From assembly GCA_016280445.1 (NCBI GenBank), contig JAEEGS010000016.1, positions 1 through 64,000 of the forward strand: DNA of 64,000 nucleotides, read 5' to 3'. Both the position numbers and the translations under genes were made by a program. Below are positions 42,440 to 51,941 of this stretch, in pieces (within the stretch, counting starts at the first letter, position 1; every line of letters starts with the position of its first letter). Origin of the DNA: Bacteroidaceae bacterium. GTDB lineage: Bacteria; Bacteroidota; Bacteroidia; Bacteroidales; Bacteroidaceae. The notes below the pieces were generated by a model, which made no database searches, had not been told where the DNA came from, and saw nothing but the letters and a program-made list of their open reading frames with translations.

Positions 42440-42518
42440 AAATGTAACAGTGCTTGTGTTACAAGCGTAACAGCGTATGTGTTACAAATGTAACAGTGGT
42501 TGTGTTACAAATGTCACA
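42434..42518. promoter_or_regulatory. four palindromes at exact 23-base spacing
   Basis: TGTTAC-N4-GTAACA palindromes start at 42434, 42457, 42480 and 42503; the fourth has GTCACA as its right half. The 16-base sites are separated by 7 bases, so the period is exactly 23, near two helical turns. Sites 1 and 3 are identical (TGTTACAAATGTAACA). This looks like an operator array for one dimeric protein binding side by side. It lies between dnaB and nqrA, 137-221 bases upstream of the nqr -7 box. Confidence 0.8.
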
Positions 42519-42575
42519 CACAAAGGGGTGAAAAAGTGTGTCAAGACAAGGGACTTACGAGGCTGTGGGGCTACT

Positions 42576-42600
42576 GCCCAACCGGGCAAAAGCTTTTTTT
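42576..42600 (+). terminator. possible terminator between the repeat array and nqrA
   Basis: GCCC-AACC-GGGC followed by AAAAGC and seven T. The stem is short and an alternative GGGC-TACT-GCCC overlaps it. If real, it would end a short transcript from the array region. Confidence 0.4.
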
Positions 42601-42654
42601 GACTTATTTTTATAAATAAGTGCGGATAAATTTCGGCAATCAATTAAAAAGCCG

Positions 42655-42662
42655 TAACTTTG
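42655..42662 (+). promoter_or_regulatory. -7 box for the nqr operon
   Basis: Reads TAACTTTG, 84 bases before the nqrA ATG, leaving a leader of about 75 bases with no evident riboswitch. Confidence 0.65.
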
Positions 42663-42746
42663 TAGCGTTTTTTTTGAACCTGCCCGTGTTTTAGCCAGGC
42701 TCAACTCGCAGAAAAACCAGAAAATCATATAGTTAATTAACAAATT

Positions 42747-44090
42747 ATGGCGAATGTAATTAAAATTACGAAAGGCTTGAACATCAACCTCAAGGGTAAG
42801 GCTGCTGCTCAGGTTTCTGCCGCTCCCGCATCGAAGGTCTATGGACTTGTGCCAGATTCCTTTTGGGGCATGAAACCGAAGGTGGTAGTGAAAGAAGGGG
42901 ATGAAGTGAAAGCAGGTGATGCATTGTTTGTCAACAAGTTGCATCCAGAAGAAAAGTTCGTCTCTCCTGTGGCTGGCAAGGTTTTGCTCGTCGAGAGAGG
43001 CGACCGTCGTAAAGTTTTGAGCGTTCAGGTGGAAGCCGCTGCGCAACAGGCGTATGTCGACTTCGGGAAGAAGGACGTGAAGTCGCTGAGCGGTGAGCAA
43101 GTGAAAGCTGCCCTGCTCGAAAGCGGACTCTTCGGGTTCTTCATTCAGCGTCCTTACGCCGTCGTTGCCGACCCTAACGATGTGCCTAAGGGCATTTTTG
43201 TCTCTGCCATCGCAGACATGCCGCTCGCTGCAGACATCGACGTAGTGATGAAAGGCAATGAAGCCGATTTCCAGACAGGCATCTCAGCTCTTGCTAAACT
43301 GGCAAAGGTGTATCTGGGAGTCAAGCCCAACAGCACGCTTGCCAACACGAAGGATGCGGAAGTGACCGTATTCAACGGCAAATGCCCGGCAGGCAATGTT
43401 GGCGTTCAAATCAACCACATCGACCCCATCAACAAGGGTGAAGTGGTTTGGACATTGGGTGCCGAAGAGGTCGTTTTCATCGGAAGACTTTTCAACAAAG
43501 GTATTGTTGACCTCACTCGCACAATCGCTGTGGCAGGTTCTGAAATCAAGGAACCACAGTACAAACAAGTGCTCGTGGGTGCCAAGATTGGCGATGTTGT
43601 GGCAGGCAACGTGAAAACGGAACAGAAGGTGCGCCTGATTGATGGCAATCCGCTCACAGGCGTGAAAACAAGCGAAAACGATTTCCTTCTCGCCCATTCC
43701 ACCGAGATTACAGCCATTCCTGAAGGTGACGAAGCCAACGAGTTGTTCGGTTGGATTGCTCCACGCTTCAAGAACTTCTCCGTCAGCCGCTCCTACTTCT
43801 CTTGGTTGCAACCCAAGAGCAAGGAATATGTGCTTGACGCACGTGTGAAGGGTGGCCATCGCCACATGATTTTCAGCGGTGAATACGACTCTGTATTCCC
43901 AATGGACATCTATCCGGAACAGTTGGTAAAGGCTATCATTGCTGGCGACATCGACCGCATGGAAGCACTCGGCATCTATGAGGTGGCACCCGAGGACTTC
44001 GCTGTGGCAGAGTTCGTGGATAGCTCTAAGGTTGAACTCCAGCGCATTGTTCGAGAAGGTCTCGACATGCTGCGCAAAGAAAACGAATAA
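42747..44090 (+). CDS. nqrA: Na+-translocating NADH:quinone oxidoreductase subunit A
   Basis: A 447-residue subunit of the respiratory sodium pump, on the cytoplasmic side and implicated in quinone binding. The N-terminus IKITKGLNINLKGKAAAQ is the family signature, followed by a barrel-sandwich region (VKEGDEVKAGDALFVNKLHP). HSTEITAIPEGDEANELFGW and FSVSRSYFSWLQP are conserved C-terminal blocks. It heads six collinear genes in the standard order A-F, all closely spaced. Confidence 0.95.
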   Translation: MANVIKITKGLNINLKGKAAAQVSAAPASKVYGLVPDSFWGMKPKVVVKEGDEVKAGDALFVNKLHPEEKFVSPVAGKVLLVERGDRRKVLSVQVEAAAQQAYVDFGKKDVKSLSGEQVKAALLESGLFGFFIQRPYAVVADPNDVPKGIFVSAIADMPLAADIDVVMKGNEADFQTGISALAKLAKVYLGVKPNSTLANTKDAEVTVFNGKCPAGNVGVQINHIDPINKGEVVWTLGAEEVVFIGRLFNKGIVDLTRTIAVAGSEIKEPQYKQVLVGAKIGDVVAGNVKTEQKVRLIDGNPLTGVKTSENDFLLAHSTEITAIPEGDEANELFGWIAPRFKNFSVSRSYFSWLQPKSKEYVLDARVKGGHRHMIFSGEYDSVFPMDIYPEQLVKAIIAGDIDRMEALGIYEVAPEDFAVAEFVDSSKVELQRIVREGLDMLRKENE

Positions 44091-44095
44091 GCATT

Positions 44096-45271
44096 ATGGG
44101 ACTTAAGAAACTTCTTGACAAATGGAAGCCTACCTTCTCAGAAGGAGGTAAGCTTAGCGCTTTCGGCTCTCTCTTCGACGCAGCAGAAACTTTCTTCTTT
44201 GTGCCAAACGAGACAGCCAAGGTGCGTGGCGCGCAAATTCACGATGCCATCGACTCCAAGCGTTCTATTTTCTTTGTTGTGATTGCGCTGATACCTGCCA
44301 TACTCTTCGGTATGTACAACATCGGTCTTCAGCATTCTATCGTGACAGGCACCTGCACTCCAGGCGGTTGTCCATGTGCAGACATCTGGGGCAACTTCCT
44401 CTATGGCTTAGCCGTGATTCTTCCCAAGATTGTGGTGAGTTATGCTGTCGGCCTCGGCATTGAGGTGGCCATTGCCCAGTGGAAGAAGGAAGAGGTTCAC
44501 GAAGGTTTCTTCGTGACAGGTATCCTCATTCCTCTCATTGTTCCAGTGAACTGCCCACTTTGGATTATCGCTGTGGCAACTGCGTTTGCAGTCATCTTCG
44601 CCAAGGAAGTGTTTGGCGGCACAGGCATGAACATCTTCAACCCCGCCCTTGTGACCCGTGCATTCCTTTTCTTCGCCTATCCATCGATGATGTCAGGCGA
44701 TAAGGTGTGGGTGAACGGCAACTACATCGATTGTATCAATGGCACTCCTGCCGTGGATGCTGTTTCTGCAGCCACCCCACTCGGTCAGTTGGCCGCTGGT
44801 GAGGCTGTGACTGCCACTCCTATGCAGACCATCATCGGTACAATCCCCGGTTCCATCGGCGAAACGTCTGTCATTGCCATTATGATTGGTGCTGTCATCC
44901 TGATTTGGGCAAACATCGCCAGCTGGAAGATTATGCTTTCCACGTTTGTAGGTGGTGCCCTGATGGCTTACTTCCTTCGTTACGATGGTGCGCAGAACTT
45001 CGAATGGTGGGAGCAGCTCACCGTCGGTGGTTTCTGCTTCGGTGCCGTGTTCATGGCAACCGACCCTGTCACCAGTCCTCGCACAGAAGGTGGTAAATGG
45101 ATTTTCGGCTTCCTCATCGGTGCCATGGCCATCATCATCCGTGTGCTCAACCCTGGTTACCCAGAAGGTATGATGCTCGCCATCCTTTTGATGAACGTTT
45201 TTGCTCCATTGATGGATTACTTCTTTGTACAAGCAAACATTAACAAGCGCGCTAAGCGTGCCAAAAAGTAA
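44096..45271 (+). CDS. nqrB: Na+-NQR subunit B
   Basis: A 391-residue membrane subunit with about ten helices that forms the sodium channel. The covalent FMN site is expected at Thr227 in VDAVSAATPLGQL, where the usual S-G-A-T reads S-A-A-T. GGTGMNIFNPALVTRAFLFF and FMATDPVTSPRTEGGKW are conserved transport blocks. It begins five bases after nqrA. A flavin transferase (ApbE) is required but not present in the window. Confidence 0.95.
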   Translation: MGLKKLLDKWKPTFSEGGKLSAFGSLFDAAETFFFVPNETAKVRGAQIHDAIDSKRSIFFVVIALIPAILFGMYNIGLQHSIVTGTCTPGGCPCADIWGNFLYGLAVILPKIVVSYAVGLGIEVAIAQWKKEEVHEGFFVTGILIPLIVPVNCPLWIIAVATAFAVIFAKEVFGGTGMNIFNPALVTRAFLFFAYPSMMSGDKVWVNGNYIDCINGTPAVDAVSAATPLGQLAAGEAVTATPMQTIIGTIPGSIGETSVIAIMIGAVILIWANIASWKIMLSTFVGGALMAYFLRYDGAQNFEWWEQLTVGGFCFGAVFMATDPVTSPRTEGGKWIFGFLIGAMAIIIRVLNPGYPEGMMLAILLMNVFAPLMDYFFVQANINKRAKRAKK

Positions 45272-45285
45272 GGAGGACACAAGAC

Positions 45286-45987
45286 ATGGCAAAAATGAAT
45301 ACAAATGGTAATGCATACACTATTATTTATGCATCCGTGATGGTCATCATCGTGGCATTCCTCCTTGCTTTCGTGGCTTCAGCCCTGAAACCGACGCAAG
45401 ACGCCAATGTGGAAAAGGACAAGAAGAGCCAGATTCTCGCAGCCTTGAACATCCGCGACGTCGAGGATGTTGAGGGCAAGTATGCCGAGGTGATTAAGAA
45501 AGATGCCATCTATAGCGCCGACGCATCAAAGGGTGCGAAAGCCGAAACAGGTGGTTTCGCCGTAGAGAACAAAAACATCACGCCAGACAATCGTCCACTC
45601 TACATTGCAGAGGTGGATGGTGAAACCAAGATGGTGGTGCCCGTGAAAGGTGCCGGCCTTTGGGGTGGCCTTTGGGGCTACATCGCCGTCAATGCCGATG
45701 GAGAGACTGTATATGGCACCTATTTCTCGCATGAAAGTGAAACGGCAGGTCTTGGTGCTCGCATTGCAGAACAATGGTTCCAGGACAGTTTCAAAGGCAA
45801 GAAAATCTTTGCTGAAAGCAGCGACGAAGTGGCGCTCAGCGTGATTAAGAAAGGAAAAGAAGGTTCCCTCTCCCCCGACAACTATGTGGACGGTGTGACA
45901 GGTGCGACCCTCACTTCCAATGGTGTTAACGACATGATTAAGGAATGTCTCTCACTCTACAAGGACATTCTCTCAATCAATAAATAA
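45286..45987 (+). CDS. nqrC: Na+-NQR subunit C
   Basis: A 233-residue subunit with one N-terminal membrane helix (IIYASVMVIIVAFLLAFVAS) and a periplasmic flavin domain. Covalent FMN attachment is expected at Thr208 in VDGVTGATLTSNGV, which fits the flavinylation motif. GAGLWGGLWGYIAV and ETAGLGARI are conserved near the flavin. A strong GGAGGAC ribosome site precedes it. Confidence 0.95.
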   Translation: MAKMNTNGNAYTIIYASVMVIIVAFLLAFVASALKPTQDANVEKDKKSQILAALNIRDVEDVEGKYAEVIKKDAIYSADASKGAKAETGGFAVENKNITPDNRPLYIAEVDGETKMVVPVKGAGLWGGLWGYIAVNADGETVYGTYFSHESETAGLGARIAEQWFQDSFKGKKIFAESSDEVALSVIKKGKEGSLSPDNYVDGVTGATLTSNGVNDMIKECLSLYKDILSINK

Positions 45988-46001
45988 TGGAGGACAAGAA
46001 T

Positions 46002-46634
46002 ATGAGTTTATTTTCAAAGGAGAATGGCGAAGTTTTCATGAGTCCGCTCAACTTGAACAACCCGATTACGGTTCAAGTCCTCGGCATCTGCTCGGCGCTG
46101 GCTGTTACTTCACAGTTGAAGCCTGCCATCGTGATGGGACTCTCCGTGACCGTCATCACAGCATTTGCAAATGTAATTATCTCACTGCTCCGCAAGACGA
46201 TTCCTAACCGCATCCGCATCATTGTGCAGTTGGTGGTTGTCGCAGCGCTCGTGACCATCGTGAGCAACGTTCTGAAGGCTTACGTTTATGATGTGAGCGT
46301 GCAGTTGAGCGTTTATGTGGGTCTTATCATCACCAACTGTATCTTGATGGGACGTCTGGAGGCATTCGCCATGCAGAACGGTCCATGGGAAAGTTTCCTC
46401 GATGGAATCGGCAATGGTCTTGGCTATGCCATCGTGCTCGTCATCGTTGGTTTCGTCCGCGAAATCCTCGGTTTCGGTTCGCTGATGGGCTTCCAGATTA
46501 TCCCCGACAGTGCCTATGTCGAGAATGGTGGTCTCTACATCAACAATGGTATGATGACCATGCCAGCCATGGCGCTCATCATCGTTGCATGTGTCATCTG
46601 GGCGCATCGCGCGTACAATAAAGATATAGCATAA
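46002..46634 (+). CDS. nqrD: Na+-NQR subunit D
   Basis: A 210-residue membrane subunit with six helices. The start is the ATG at 46002 ([12 protein letters not shown]) because a GGAGGAC ribosome site lies just before it; the upstream ATG at 45987 overlaps that site and the nqrC stop. [20 protein letters not shown] and [20 protein letters not shown] include the Cys residues that, with NqrE, hold the intramembrane iron centre. Confidence 0.94.
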   Translation: MSLFSKENGEVFMSPLNLNNPITVQVLGICSALAVTSQLKPAIVMGLSVTVITAFANVIISLLRKTIPNRIRIIVQLVVVAALVTIVSNVLKAYVYDVSVQLSVYVGLIITNCILMGRLEAFAMQNGPWESFLDGIGNGLGYAIVLVIVGFVREILGFGSLMGFQIIPDSAYVENGGLYINNGMMTMPAMALIIVACVIWAHRAYNKDIA

Positions 46635-46665
46635 TAGTAACATACCTAAAAAACAAACAAGAATT

Positions 46666-47295
46666 ATGGAACATTTCATGAGTTTGTTCGTCCGCTCCAT
46701 TTTTGTGGACAACATGATTTTCGCTTTCTTCTTGGGTATGTGCTCTTATCTTGCCGTATCTAAGACAGTAAAGACATCGTTCGGCCTTGGTGTGGCAGTC
46801 ACCTTCGTGCTCCTCATCACTGTGCCAGTTGACTATTTACTCCAGACGAAAGTGCTGGGCGACGGGGCTTTGGCCGAAGGTGTCGACCTCACTTTCCTTG
46901 CATTCATCCTGTTCATCGCAGTCATTGCCGGCATGGTGCAGTTGGTTGAGATGGTGGTGGAGCGCTTCTCCCCTTCCCTCTACGCCGCACTTGGTATCTT
47001 CCTGCCGCTGATTGCTGTGAACTGTGCCATCATGGGTGCCTCGCTCTTCATGCAGCAACGCATCCTGCTCGACCCAGCCACTTCCACCCAAGCCATTTCG
47101 GGTGTAGGCGACTGTGTGGCCTATGCACTCGGTTCAGGCATCGGTTGGACTCTCGCCATTGTGGGTCTTGCCGCCATCCGCGAGAAGATGGCCTACTCCG
47201 ATGTGCCAAAGCCCCTTCAGGGTCTCGGTATCACCTTCATCACCGTGGGTCTGATGGCAATGGCATTCATGTGTTTCTCTGGTCTTAAAATCTAA
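46666..47295 (+). CDS. nqrE: Na+-NQR subunit E
   Basis: A 209-residue six-helix membrane subunit homologous to NqrD with inverted topology. [20 protein letters not shown] and [18 protein letters not shown] carry the conserved Cys residues for the intramembrane iron centre shared with Nqr[21 protein letters not shown] is a conserved C-terminal block. It begins 31 bases after nqrD. Confidence 0.95.
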   Translation: MEHFMSLFVRSIFVDNMIFAFFLGMCSYLAVSKTVKTSFGLGVAVTFVLLITVPVDYLLQTKVLGDGALAEGVDLTFLAFILFIAVIAGMVQLVEMVVERFSPSLYAALGIFLPLIAVNCAIMGASLFMQQRILLDPATSTQAISGVGDCVAYALGSGIGWTLAIVGLAAIREKMAYSDVPKPLQGLGITFITVGLMAMAFMCFSGLKI

Positions 47296-47314
47296 AAGAA
47301 AGGATATAGCAGAT

Positions 47315-48601
47315 ATGAATATGACATTTATATTATACAGCATCGCTGTCTTTCTGATAATCGTCATTGTATTGGTTATCATCCTCCTCGTTGCGAAGAA
47401 ATACCTCTCTCCAAGTGGTAATGTGACCATCACCATCAACGGAAAGGACAAGCTCGAAGTGGAGCAAGGTTCAAGCCTGCTCTCCACGTTGGCTGCCCAC
47501 GACGTTTACCTCCCTTCTGCCTGCGGTGGAAAGGGCTCATGCGGACAATGCAAGTGCCAGGTTGTCGCCGGTGGTGGCGAGATTCTCGATTCTGAGAAGG
47601 GTCACTTCACCCGCAAGCAAATCAAGTCCGGCTATCGTCTTGGCTGCCAATGCAAAGTGAAGGGCGACCTTGAGATTAAGGTGGACGACTCTGTGATGGG
47701 TGTAAAGGAATGGGAGTGCACCGTGATTGGCAACCGCAACGTGGCCACCTTCATCAAGGAGTACAAAGTGGCCTTGCCTCCAGGCGAGCACATGGACTTC
47801 GAGCCAGGCTCTTACGCACAGATCAAGATTCCTCCATTCTTCATCGACTACGACAAGGACATCGACAAGAGTCTCATTGGCGACACCTACCTCCCCGCAT
47901 GGGAGAAATTCGGGCTCTTCCCCCTCAAGTGCGTCAACGACACTCCGACCATCCGTGCCTACTCCATGGCGAACTATCCCGACGAGGGCGACATCATCAC
48001 GCTCAACGTCCGCATCGCCACGCCTCCATTCAAGCCAAAGGATCAAGGTCCAGGCTTCATGGATGTGAACCCAGGTATCGCATCGTCCTACATCTTCTCC
48101 CTGAAGCCAGGCGACAAGGTCATCATGTCAGGTCCTTATGGAGAATTCCGTCCGCAGTACGGCACTGGCCGTGAGATGATATGGGTCGGCGGTGGTGCCG
48201 GTATGGCTCCGCTCCGTGTACAAATCATGCACATGCTCAAAGGCAACGGCATCAATCCAGAAGACCGTCAACGCCCGATGCACTACTTCTATGGTGCACG
48301 TGCGCTGGAGGAGATTCCATTCCTCGACGACTTCCTCGCGCTCGACAAAGAGTTCGATAACTTCCACTTCCACCTTGCCCTCGACCGTCCAGATCCAAAG
48401 GCAGATGCAGCTGGAATCAAGTACACTCCAGGTTTCGTGGCTCCTGTAATGGGCGACACCTACCTCAAGCAGCACGAGAATCCAGAAGATGTCGAATACT
48501 ACCTCTGCGGTCCTCCAATGATGGCCAAGACTGTTCTCGACCTTCTCCACTCACTCGGCGTCGAAGACGACATGATTCGCTTCGACAACTTTGGTGGATA
48601 A
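47315..48601 (+). CDS. nqrF: Na+-NQR subunit F, NADH-oxidising
   Basis: A 428-residue subunit where electrons enter. An N-terminal helix precedes a [2Fe-2S] ferredoxin domain with Cys in SACGGKGSCGQCKCQV and CQC further on, then an FAD domain (RAYSMANYPDEGD is the R-x-Y-S flavin motif) and an NADH-binding domain (VGGGAGMAPLRVQI, EYYLCGPPMMAKT). It is the last gene, ending before a strong terminator. Confidence 0.96.
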   Translation: MNMTFILYSIAVFLIIVIVLVIILLVAKKYLSPSGNVTITINGKDKLEVEQGSSLLSTLAAHDVYLPSACGGKGSCGQCKCQVVAGGGEILDSEKGHFTRKQIKSGYRLGCQCKVKGDLEIKVDDSVMGVKEWECTVIGNRNVATFIKEYKVALPPGEHMDFEPGSYAQIKIPPFFIDYDKDIDKSLIGDTYLPAWEKFGLFPLKCVNDTPTIRAYSMANYPDEGDIITLNVRIATPPFKPKDQGPGFMDVNPGIASSYIFSLKPGDKVIMSGPYGEFRPQYGTGREMIWVGGGAGMAPLRVQIMHMLKGNGINPEDRQRPMHYFYGARALEEIPFLDDFLALDKEFDNFHFHLALDRPDPKADAAGIKYTPGFVAPVMGDTYLKQHENPEDVEYYLCGPPMMAKTVLDLLHSLGVEDDMIRFDNFGG

Positions 48602-48626
48602 GAAGAACAGAATTAAGTATGATAGC

Positions 48627-48668
48627 AATGCCCCCGAAAGTTTTTTGAACTTTCGGGGGCATTTTCAT
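48627..48668 (+). terminator. Rho-independent terminator of the nqr operon
   Basis: A near-perfect 16-pair stem: AATGCCCCCGAAAGTT (48627-48642) with AACTTTCGGGGGCATT (48648-48663), then TTC. Confidence 0.9.
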
Positions 48669-48689
48669 TGTGACATATAAGATTTTATG

Positions 48690-48697
48690 TAACTTTG
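48690..48697 (+). promoter_or_regulatory. -7 box for the GH30 gene
   Basis: Reads TAACTTTG then C, 37 bases before the ATG. Confidence 0.65.
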
Positions 48698-48734
48698 CAG
48701 CCACAAACATCATTATCAATAATCCTTTTCACCT

Positions 48735-50285
48735 ATGAGAAAAATTTTGACTTCAATTCTTGCGCTGGCTGTTACGGCAGCAGTCCACGCACAAACCACT
48801 CTAAAAACCATCACGGTGACCGTAAGCCCCACCCGCTATCAGAAGGTGACGGGATTCGGTGCTGCTTGCTGCGATGGTGCCATGTGCCCTTATGGCAACG
48901 ACACACAGCCCGTACGACTGCTCTACGGTCCCACTTCGAAGATTGGGCTGAACATTATGCGAATGGAGATATCGCCCAACTTCAAAGGCGACATCACCGC
49001 TGTCGATGTGGGTTGGGATACACCTTACGACTGGCAAGGCTGTGTGCCCTCAGCCAAAATAGTCAAGCAACGTGGTGGCATCGTCTTCGGCACACCTTGG
49101 TCGCCTCCAGGTGAATACAAGACAAACGGATCGGCGGCAGGCGGCGCCAGCGAGTCGCAAGGCAAGATACGCGCCGAACTGCGCGAGGACTGCTACGAGA
49201 AGTTCTTTCCATGGCTCAACATGTACCTCGCCTACATGAAGTCGAAGGGCGTCGATGTCGATGCCGTATCCATTCAGAACGAGCCCGACTGGTGGGTCGA
49301 TTACTCAGGCTGTCTCTACACCCCAGAGCAGCAAGTCACACTTGTCAAGAACTATGCACACCTGCTCGACCGCGAGACCTACAAAGGTGTGCGCCTGATT
49401 AGTGCCGAGCCTCTGGGATTCACCCAAAATTATTCCGACGCCTTGATGAACGACGAAACGGCTCGCAAACATATTGACATCGTTGCAGGTCACCTCTACG
49501 GTCATGCACCACTGGATCAAGGCAACATGAAGGATGCTGCCAAACTTGCCACCAAGTACGGGAAAGAGGTCTGGATGACGGAGCACTCTTGTGATATTAC
49601 TAACAACGAGCAGCGGTTGCCAAATTGGCATGAGCAACTACTCTTCGCCGAAGAACTCAACGAATGTATGCTGGCAGGCTGCACGGGCTATATCTACTGG
49701 TACATGCGTGCCCACTGGGCCTTCGTAGGTACGGGCGAGGAACAATATGGTGCAGATAACGTAAGGAACACATTGCTGCCCCGCGCCTACGTCATGTCCC
49801 ACTTCTCCAAGTACGTCACAGGCTCCACACGTGTCGGCACCACCACAAGCGGTGTGACCACAGGCAAGACGAACTCCTACTTCGAGACATCAGCCTACAT
49901 CAAGGGCGACTCCATCATCGTCATGGCCATCGACACCACGAAGACCGCCTACAACCTGAGACTCAAATTGCCCCTCAAAGTGAAGAGCGGTGTTTGTGTA
50001 CAATCCACAGACAATAAGTCACTCTGCAAAAAGACGACCCTCACCATCGATGAGCCAACGAAGGAATTCATCGTCGAAATGCCCGCACGCAGTTTCAGCA
50101 CCTACATCTTCATGGTTGACCATGAGGAGACAACCGACATCAGCACCCCGCAAATAACCAGAGAAAGAACGGCAGCAACTCGATACTACGACCTGCAGGG
50201 ACGGCCTCTGGCCTATCCTGAAGGCCTGTGCATCGAGAAACGCCCCGACGGCTCGACCAGGAAGATTTACTTCGACGAACGATAA
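48735..50285 (+). CDS. secreted GH30-family glycoside hydrolase
   Basis: A 516-residue exported glycosidase. After the signal peptide (ends VHAQ) is a TIM-barrel catalytic domain: TGFGAACCDG, GIVFGTPWSPPGEYKTNG, the acid/base Glu183 in VSIQNEPDWWVDY, and the nucleophile Glu283 in VWMTEHSCD. YIYWYMRAHWAF follows on the next strand. A beta domain of about 100 residues comes after. The layout is like GH30 endoxylanases and glucuronoxylanases; the exact substrate is uncertain. The C-terminus has YYDLQGRPLAYPEG, a form of the tail shared by other secreted proteins here. Likely degrades plant xylan or a related glycan outside the cell. Confidence 0.86.
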   Translation: MRKILTSILALAVTAAVHAQTTLKTITVTVSPTRYQKVTGFGAACCDGAMCPYGNDTQPVRLLYGPTSKIGLNIMRMEISPNFKGDITAVDVGWDTPYDWQGCVPSAKIVKQRGGIVFGTPWSPPGEYKTNGSAAGGASESQGKIRAELREDCYEKFFPWLNMYLAYMKSKGVDVDAVSIQNEPDWWVDYSGCLYTPEQQVTLVKNYAHLLDRETYKGVRLISAEPLGFTQNYSDALMNDETARKHIDIVAGHLYGHAPLDQGNMKDAAKLATKYGKEVWMTEHSCDITNNEQRLPNWHEQLLFAEELNECMLAGCTGYIYWYMRAHWAFVGTGEEQYGADNVRNTLLPRAYVMSHFSKYVTGSTRVGTTTSGVTTGKTNSYFETSAYIKGDSIIVMAIDTTKTAYNLRLKLPLKVKSGVCVQSTDNKSLCKKTTLTIDEPTKEFIVEMPARSFSTYIFMVDHEETTDISTPQITRERTAATRYYDLQGRPLAYPEGLCIEKRPDGSTRKIYFDER

Positions 50286-50310
50286 CCACACCCCATCAGA
50301 GTGTGTTCGC

Positions 50311-50360
50311 AATGAGCCCCAAAAGTCAGACAAAAGACTCTTGGGGCTCATTTTGTTTCT
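50311..50360 (+). terminator. Rho-independent terminator
   Basis: AATGAGCCCCAA pairs with TTGGGGCTCATT, then TTGTTTC. Confidence 0.8.
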
Positions 50361-50403
50361 ACCCCTTCATCGCTGTGTTTACTCACCCTTGATTTCAGGG
50401 CAA

Positions 50404-50465
50404 GAAGTCATTCATAAGTTACGGATAATTATTCATAACTTATGACATAAGTTATGAACGACTTC
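50404..50465. repeat. nested inverted repeats
   Basis: A perfect palindrome with 12-base arms (TTCATAACTTAT, 50432-50443; ATAAGTTATGAA, 50447-50458) around GAC lies within a larger pair, GAAGTCATTCATAA (50404-50417) with TTATGAACGACTTC (50452-50465). No gene is visible in 50361-50664; the rest is purine-rich. Confidence 0.65.
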
Positions 50466-50664
50466 TGTTACGGCGGTGAGGATGAGGCGGCAGTGAAACA
50501 GAGGGACAAGAGCCTGTGGAAGAAAGGGAAATGAGTCAGTGGAAGAGCGAGAGAGGTGGGGATAGAATATGGAGCAAAGGGCATTTTAAAGGAAAAAGGG
50601 GGCGAAAGTGGGTTTCGTCACCTCATTTTTTATGGCAAACGGAGGTTTCTTTCCAGTTTTTTTG

Positions 50665-50672
50665 TAACTTTG
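50665..50672 (+). promoter_or_regulatory. -7 box for the gene at 50730
   Basis: Reads TAACTTTG then C, 57 bases before the chosen ATG. Confidence 0.65.
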
Positions 50673-50729
50673 CGAACAAAGTTTACCAAAACGGAAGAAC
50701 ATGAGACAGACAATAAAAACAAGAACTAT

Positions 50730-51941
50730 ATGAGTACAATAAGAAGAATACAACGAGGGAAGACGGGAATCTTGTGTGCCCTGCTGATGGTAGTGGGAAG
50801 CATGACGGGGTATGCCCAGAGTAACTGCTTTGAGTATGACGATAACGATGAGACCGTCATTACAGGGCTGACGGAAATAGGCCAATCCGTCTCTTCGCTG
50901 ACGATTCCTGCCACGGTGACAACGGTCAGAAGCGGAGCCTTCAGTTCCACTTCTGCCCACGTGTCTGCGCTGATTATTGCAGATGGTGGCAACCCAGTGT
51001 TTGAGGCAGGGCTATTTGGCGAACGGGAGAATCCGCTGGGTGACATCCAAATTTTGGGTAGCAGTATGACGGTGGCGAACATTCGTGCCCTGCTGAAGAG
51101 TTTAGTAGCCCAGGGCGCGCTCAGCACTGTTTATATCAAGGGCTATAGCGGCGCGTGGATAGACATTCCTGCAACAGAAGAATCAGAAGAACCGGAAACC
51201 CCAGAACAAATCTCTACAGATAACGCCACTCTGCTTGGAGTTTTGACTGAGGATGTCAACGTCACTTTGCCTGCTGCCTTAGTTTCCGACCAACAGTTTG
51301 GCGCAGCGAAGGTCTATGGCCGCTTCACTATCGACAAGGAACTGATCACCTTCTGTGGCAATGCCACCTTCCGGGATGCCGACGACGGCTCGAACCAGTT
51401 GTTCTATGTGGCCAACTACAGGGAAAATGACGGTCGTCTGCATATACAGCGTGTGCGGTATATCGTTGCAGGTGAAGGTGTGCTGATTCACCGTCTGGAC
51501 AGTTCGAAAGGCTATGCCGACCTGAAGCGCTATGAGGGGACTATCACGTCGGCAGAGCAAGAGCTCTATAAAGCAAATATGCTCGTGGGTGTCACCGAAC
51601 CCACAACGATTGCTGCGACCGAAGGTGGCTATACCAACTACATCGTGGTGAACGAATTGGTGAACAACGTCTACAACGCCGCCTTCTACCCCACCAGTGG
51701 CGGCACCATCGGTGCCAACAAGGCTTATCTGCAAGTGCCCTCCTCTATTGTGTCGGCAAATGAACGATTGACCATCAGTTTTGATGAGGAAACCACCTCG
51801 ATCAATGAAAAGGGAATAGTGAATAGTGAAAAATTGGCTGCCGCTGCAGAGTGGTATAGCCTCGATGGTCGCAAGCTCAATGGCAAGCCTACCACGAAAG
51901 GATTATATATTAATAACGGGAAAAAACACATCATCCAATGA
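50730..51941 (+). CDS. secreted protein with repeat-like N-domain and sorting-like tail
   Basis: A 403-residue exported protein. The ATG at 50730 gives a signal peptide (TGILCALLMVVGSMTGYAQ); the open frame upstream crosses the promoter. Residues about 40-140 resemble a BspA-type leucine-rich repeat unit (SSLTIPATVTTVRSGAFSST). The middle is beta-rich and unassigned. The C-terminus WYSLDGRKLNGKPTTKGLYI plus NNGKK is the tail type seen in the neighbouring surface proteins. Its stop overlaps the start of a 52-residue gene and the giant LamG protein follows, so the three may be one operon. Confidence 0.78.
   Translation: MSTIRRIQRGKTGILCALLMVVGSMTGYAQSNCFEYDDNDETVITGLTEIGQSVSSLTIPATVTTVRSGAFSSTSAHVSALIIADGGNPVFEAGLFGERENPLGDIQILGSSMTVANIRALLKSLVAQGALSTVYIKGYSGAWIDIPATEESEEPETPEQISTDNATLLGVLTEDVNVTLPAALVSDQQFGAAKVYGRFTIDKELITFCGNATFRDADDGSNQLFYVANYRENDGRLHIQRVRYIVAGEGVLIHRLDSSKGYADLKRYEGTITSAEQELYKANMLVGVTEPTTIAATEGGYTNYIVVNELVNNVYNAAFYPTSGGTIGANKAYLQVPSSIVSANERLTISFDEETTSINEKGIVNSEKLAAAAEWYSLDGRKLNGKPTTKGLYINNGKKHIIQ

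Noticed and set aside
42434-42518. Regular 23-base repeats as a CRISPR array
   Set aside because: The repeated part is a palindrome with only seven-base gaps, no spacers of normal size, and no cas genes.
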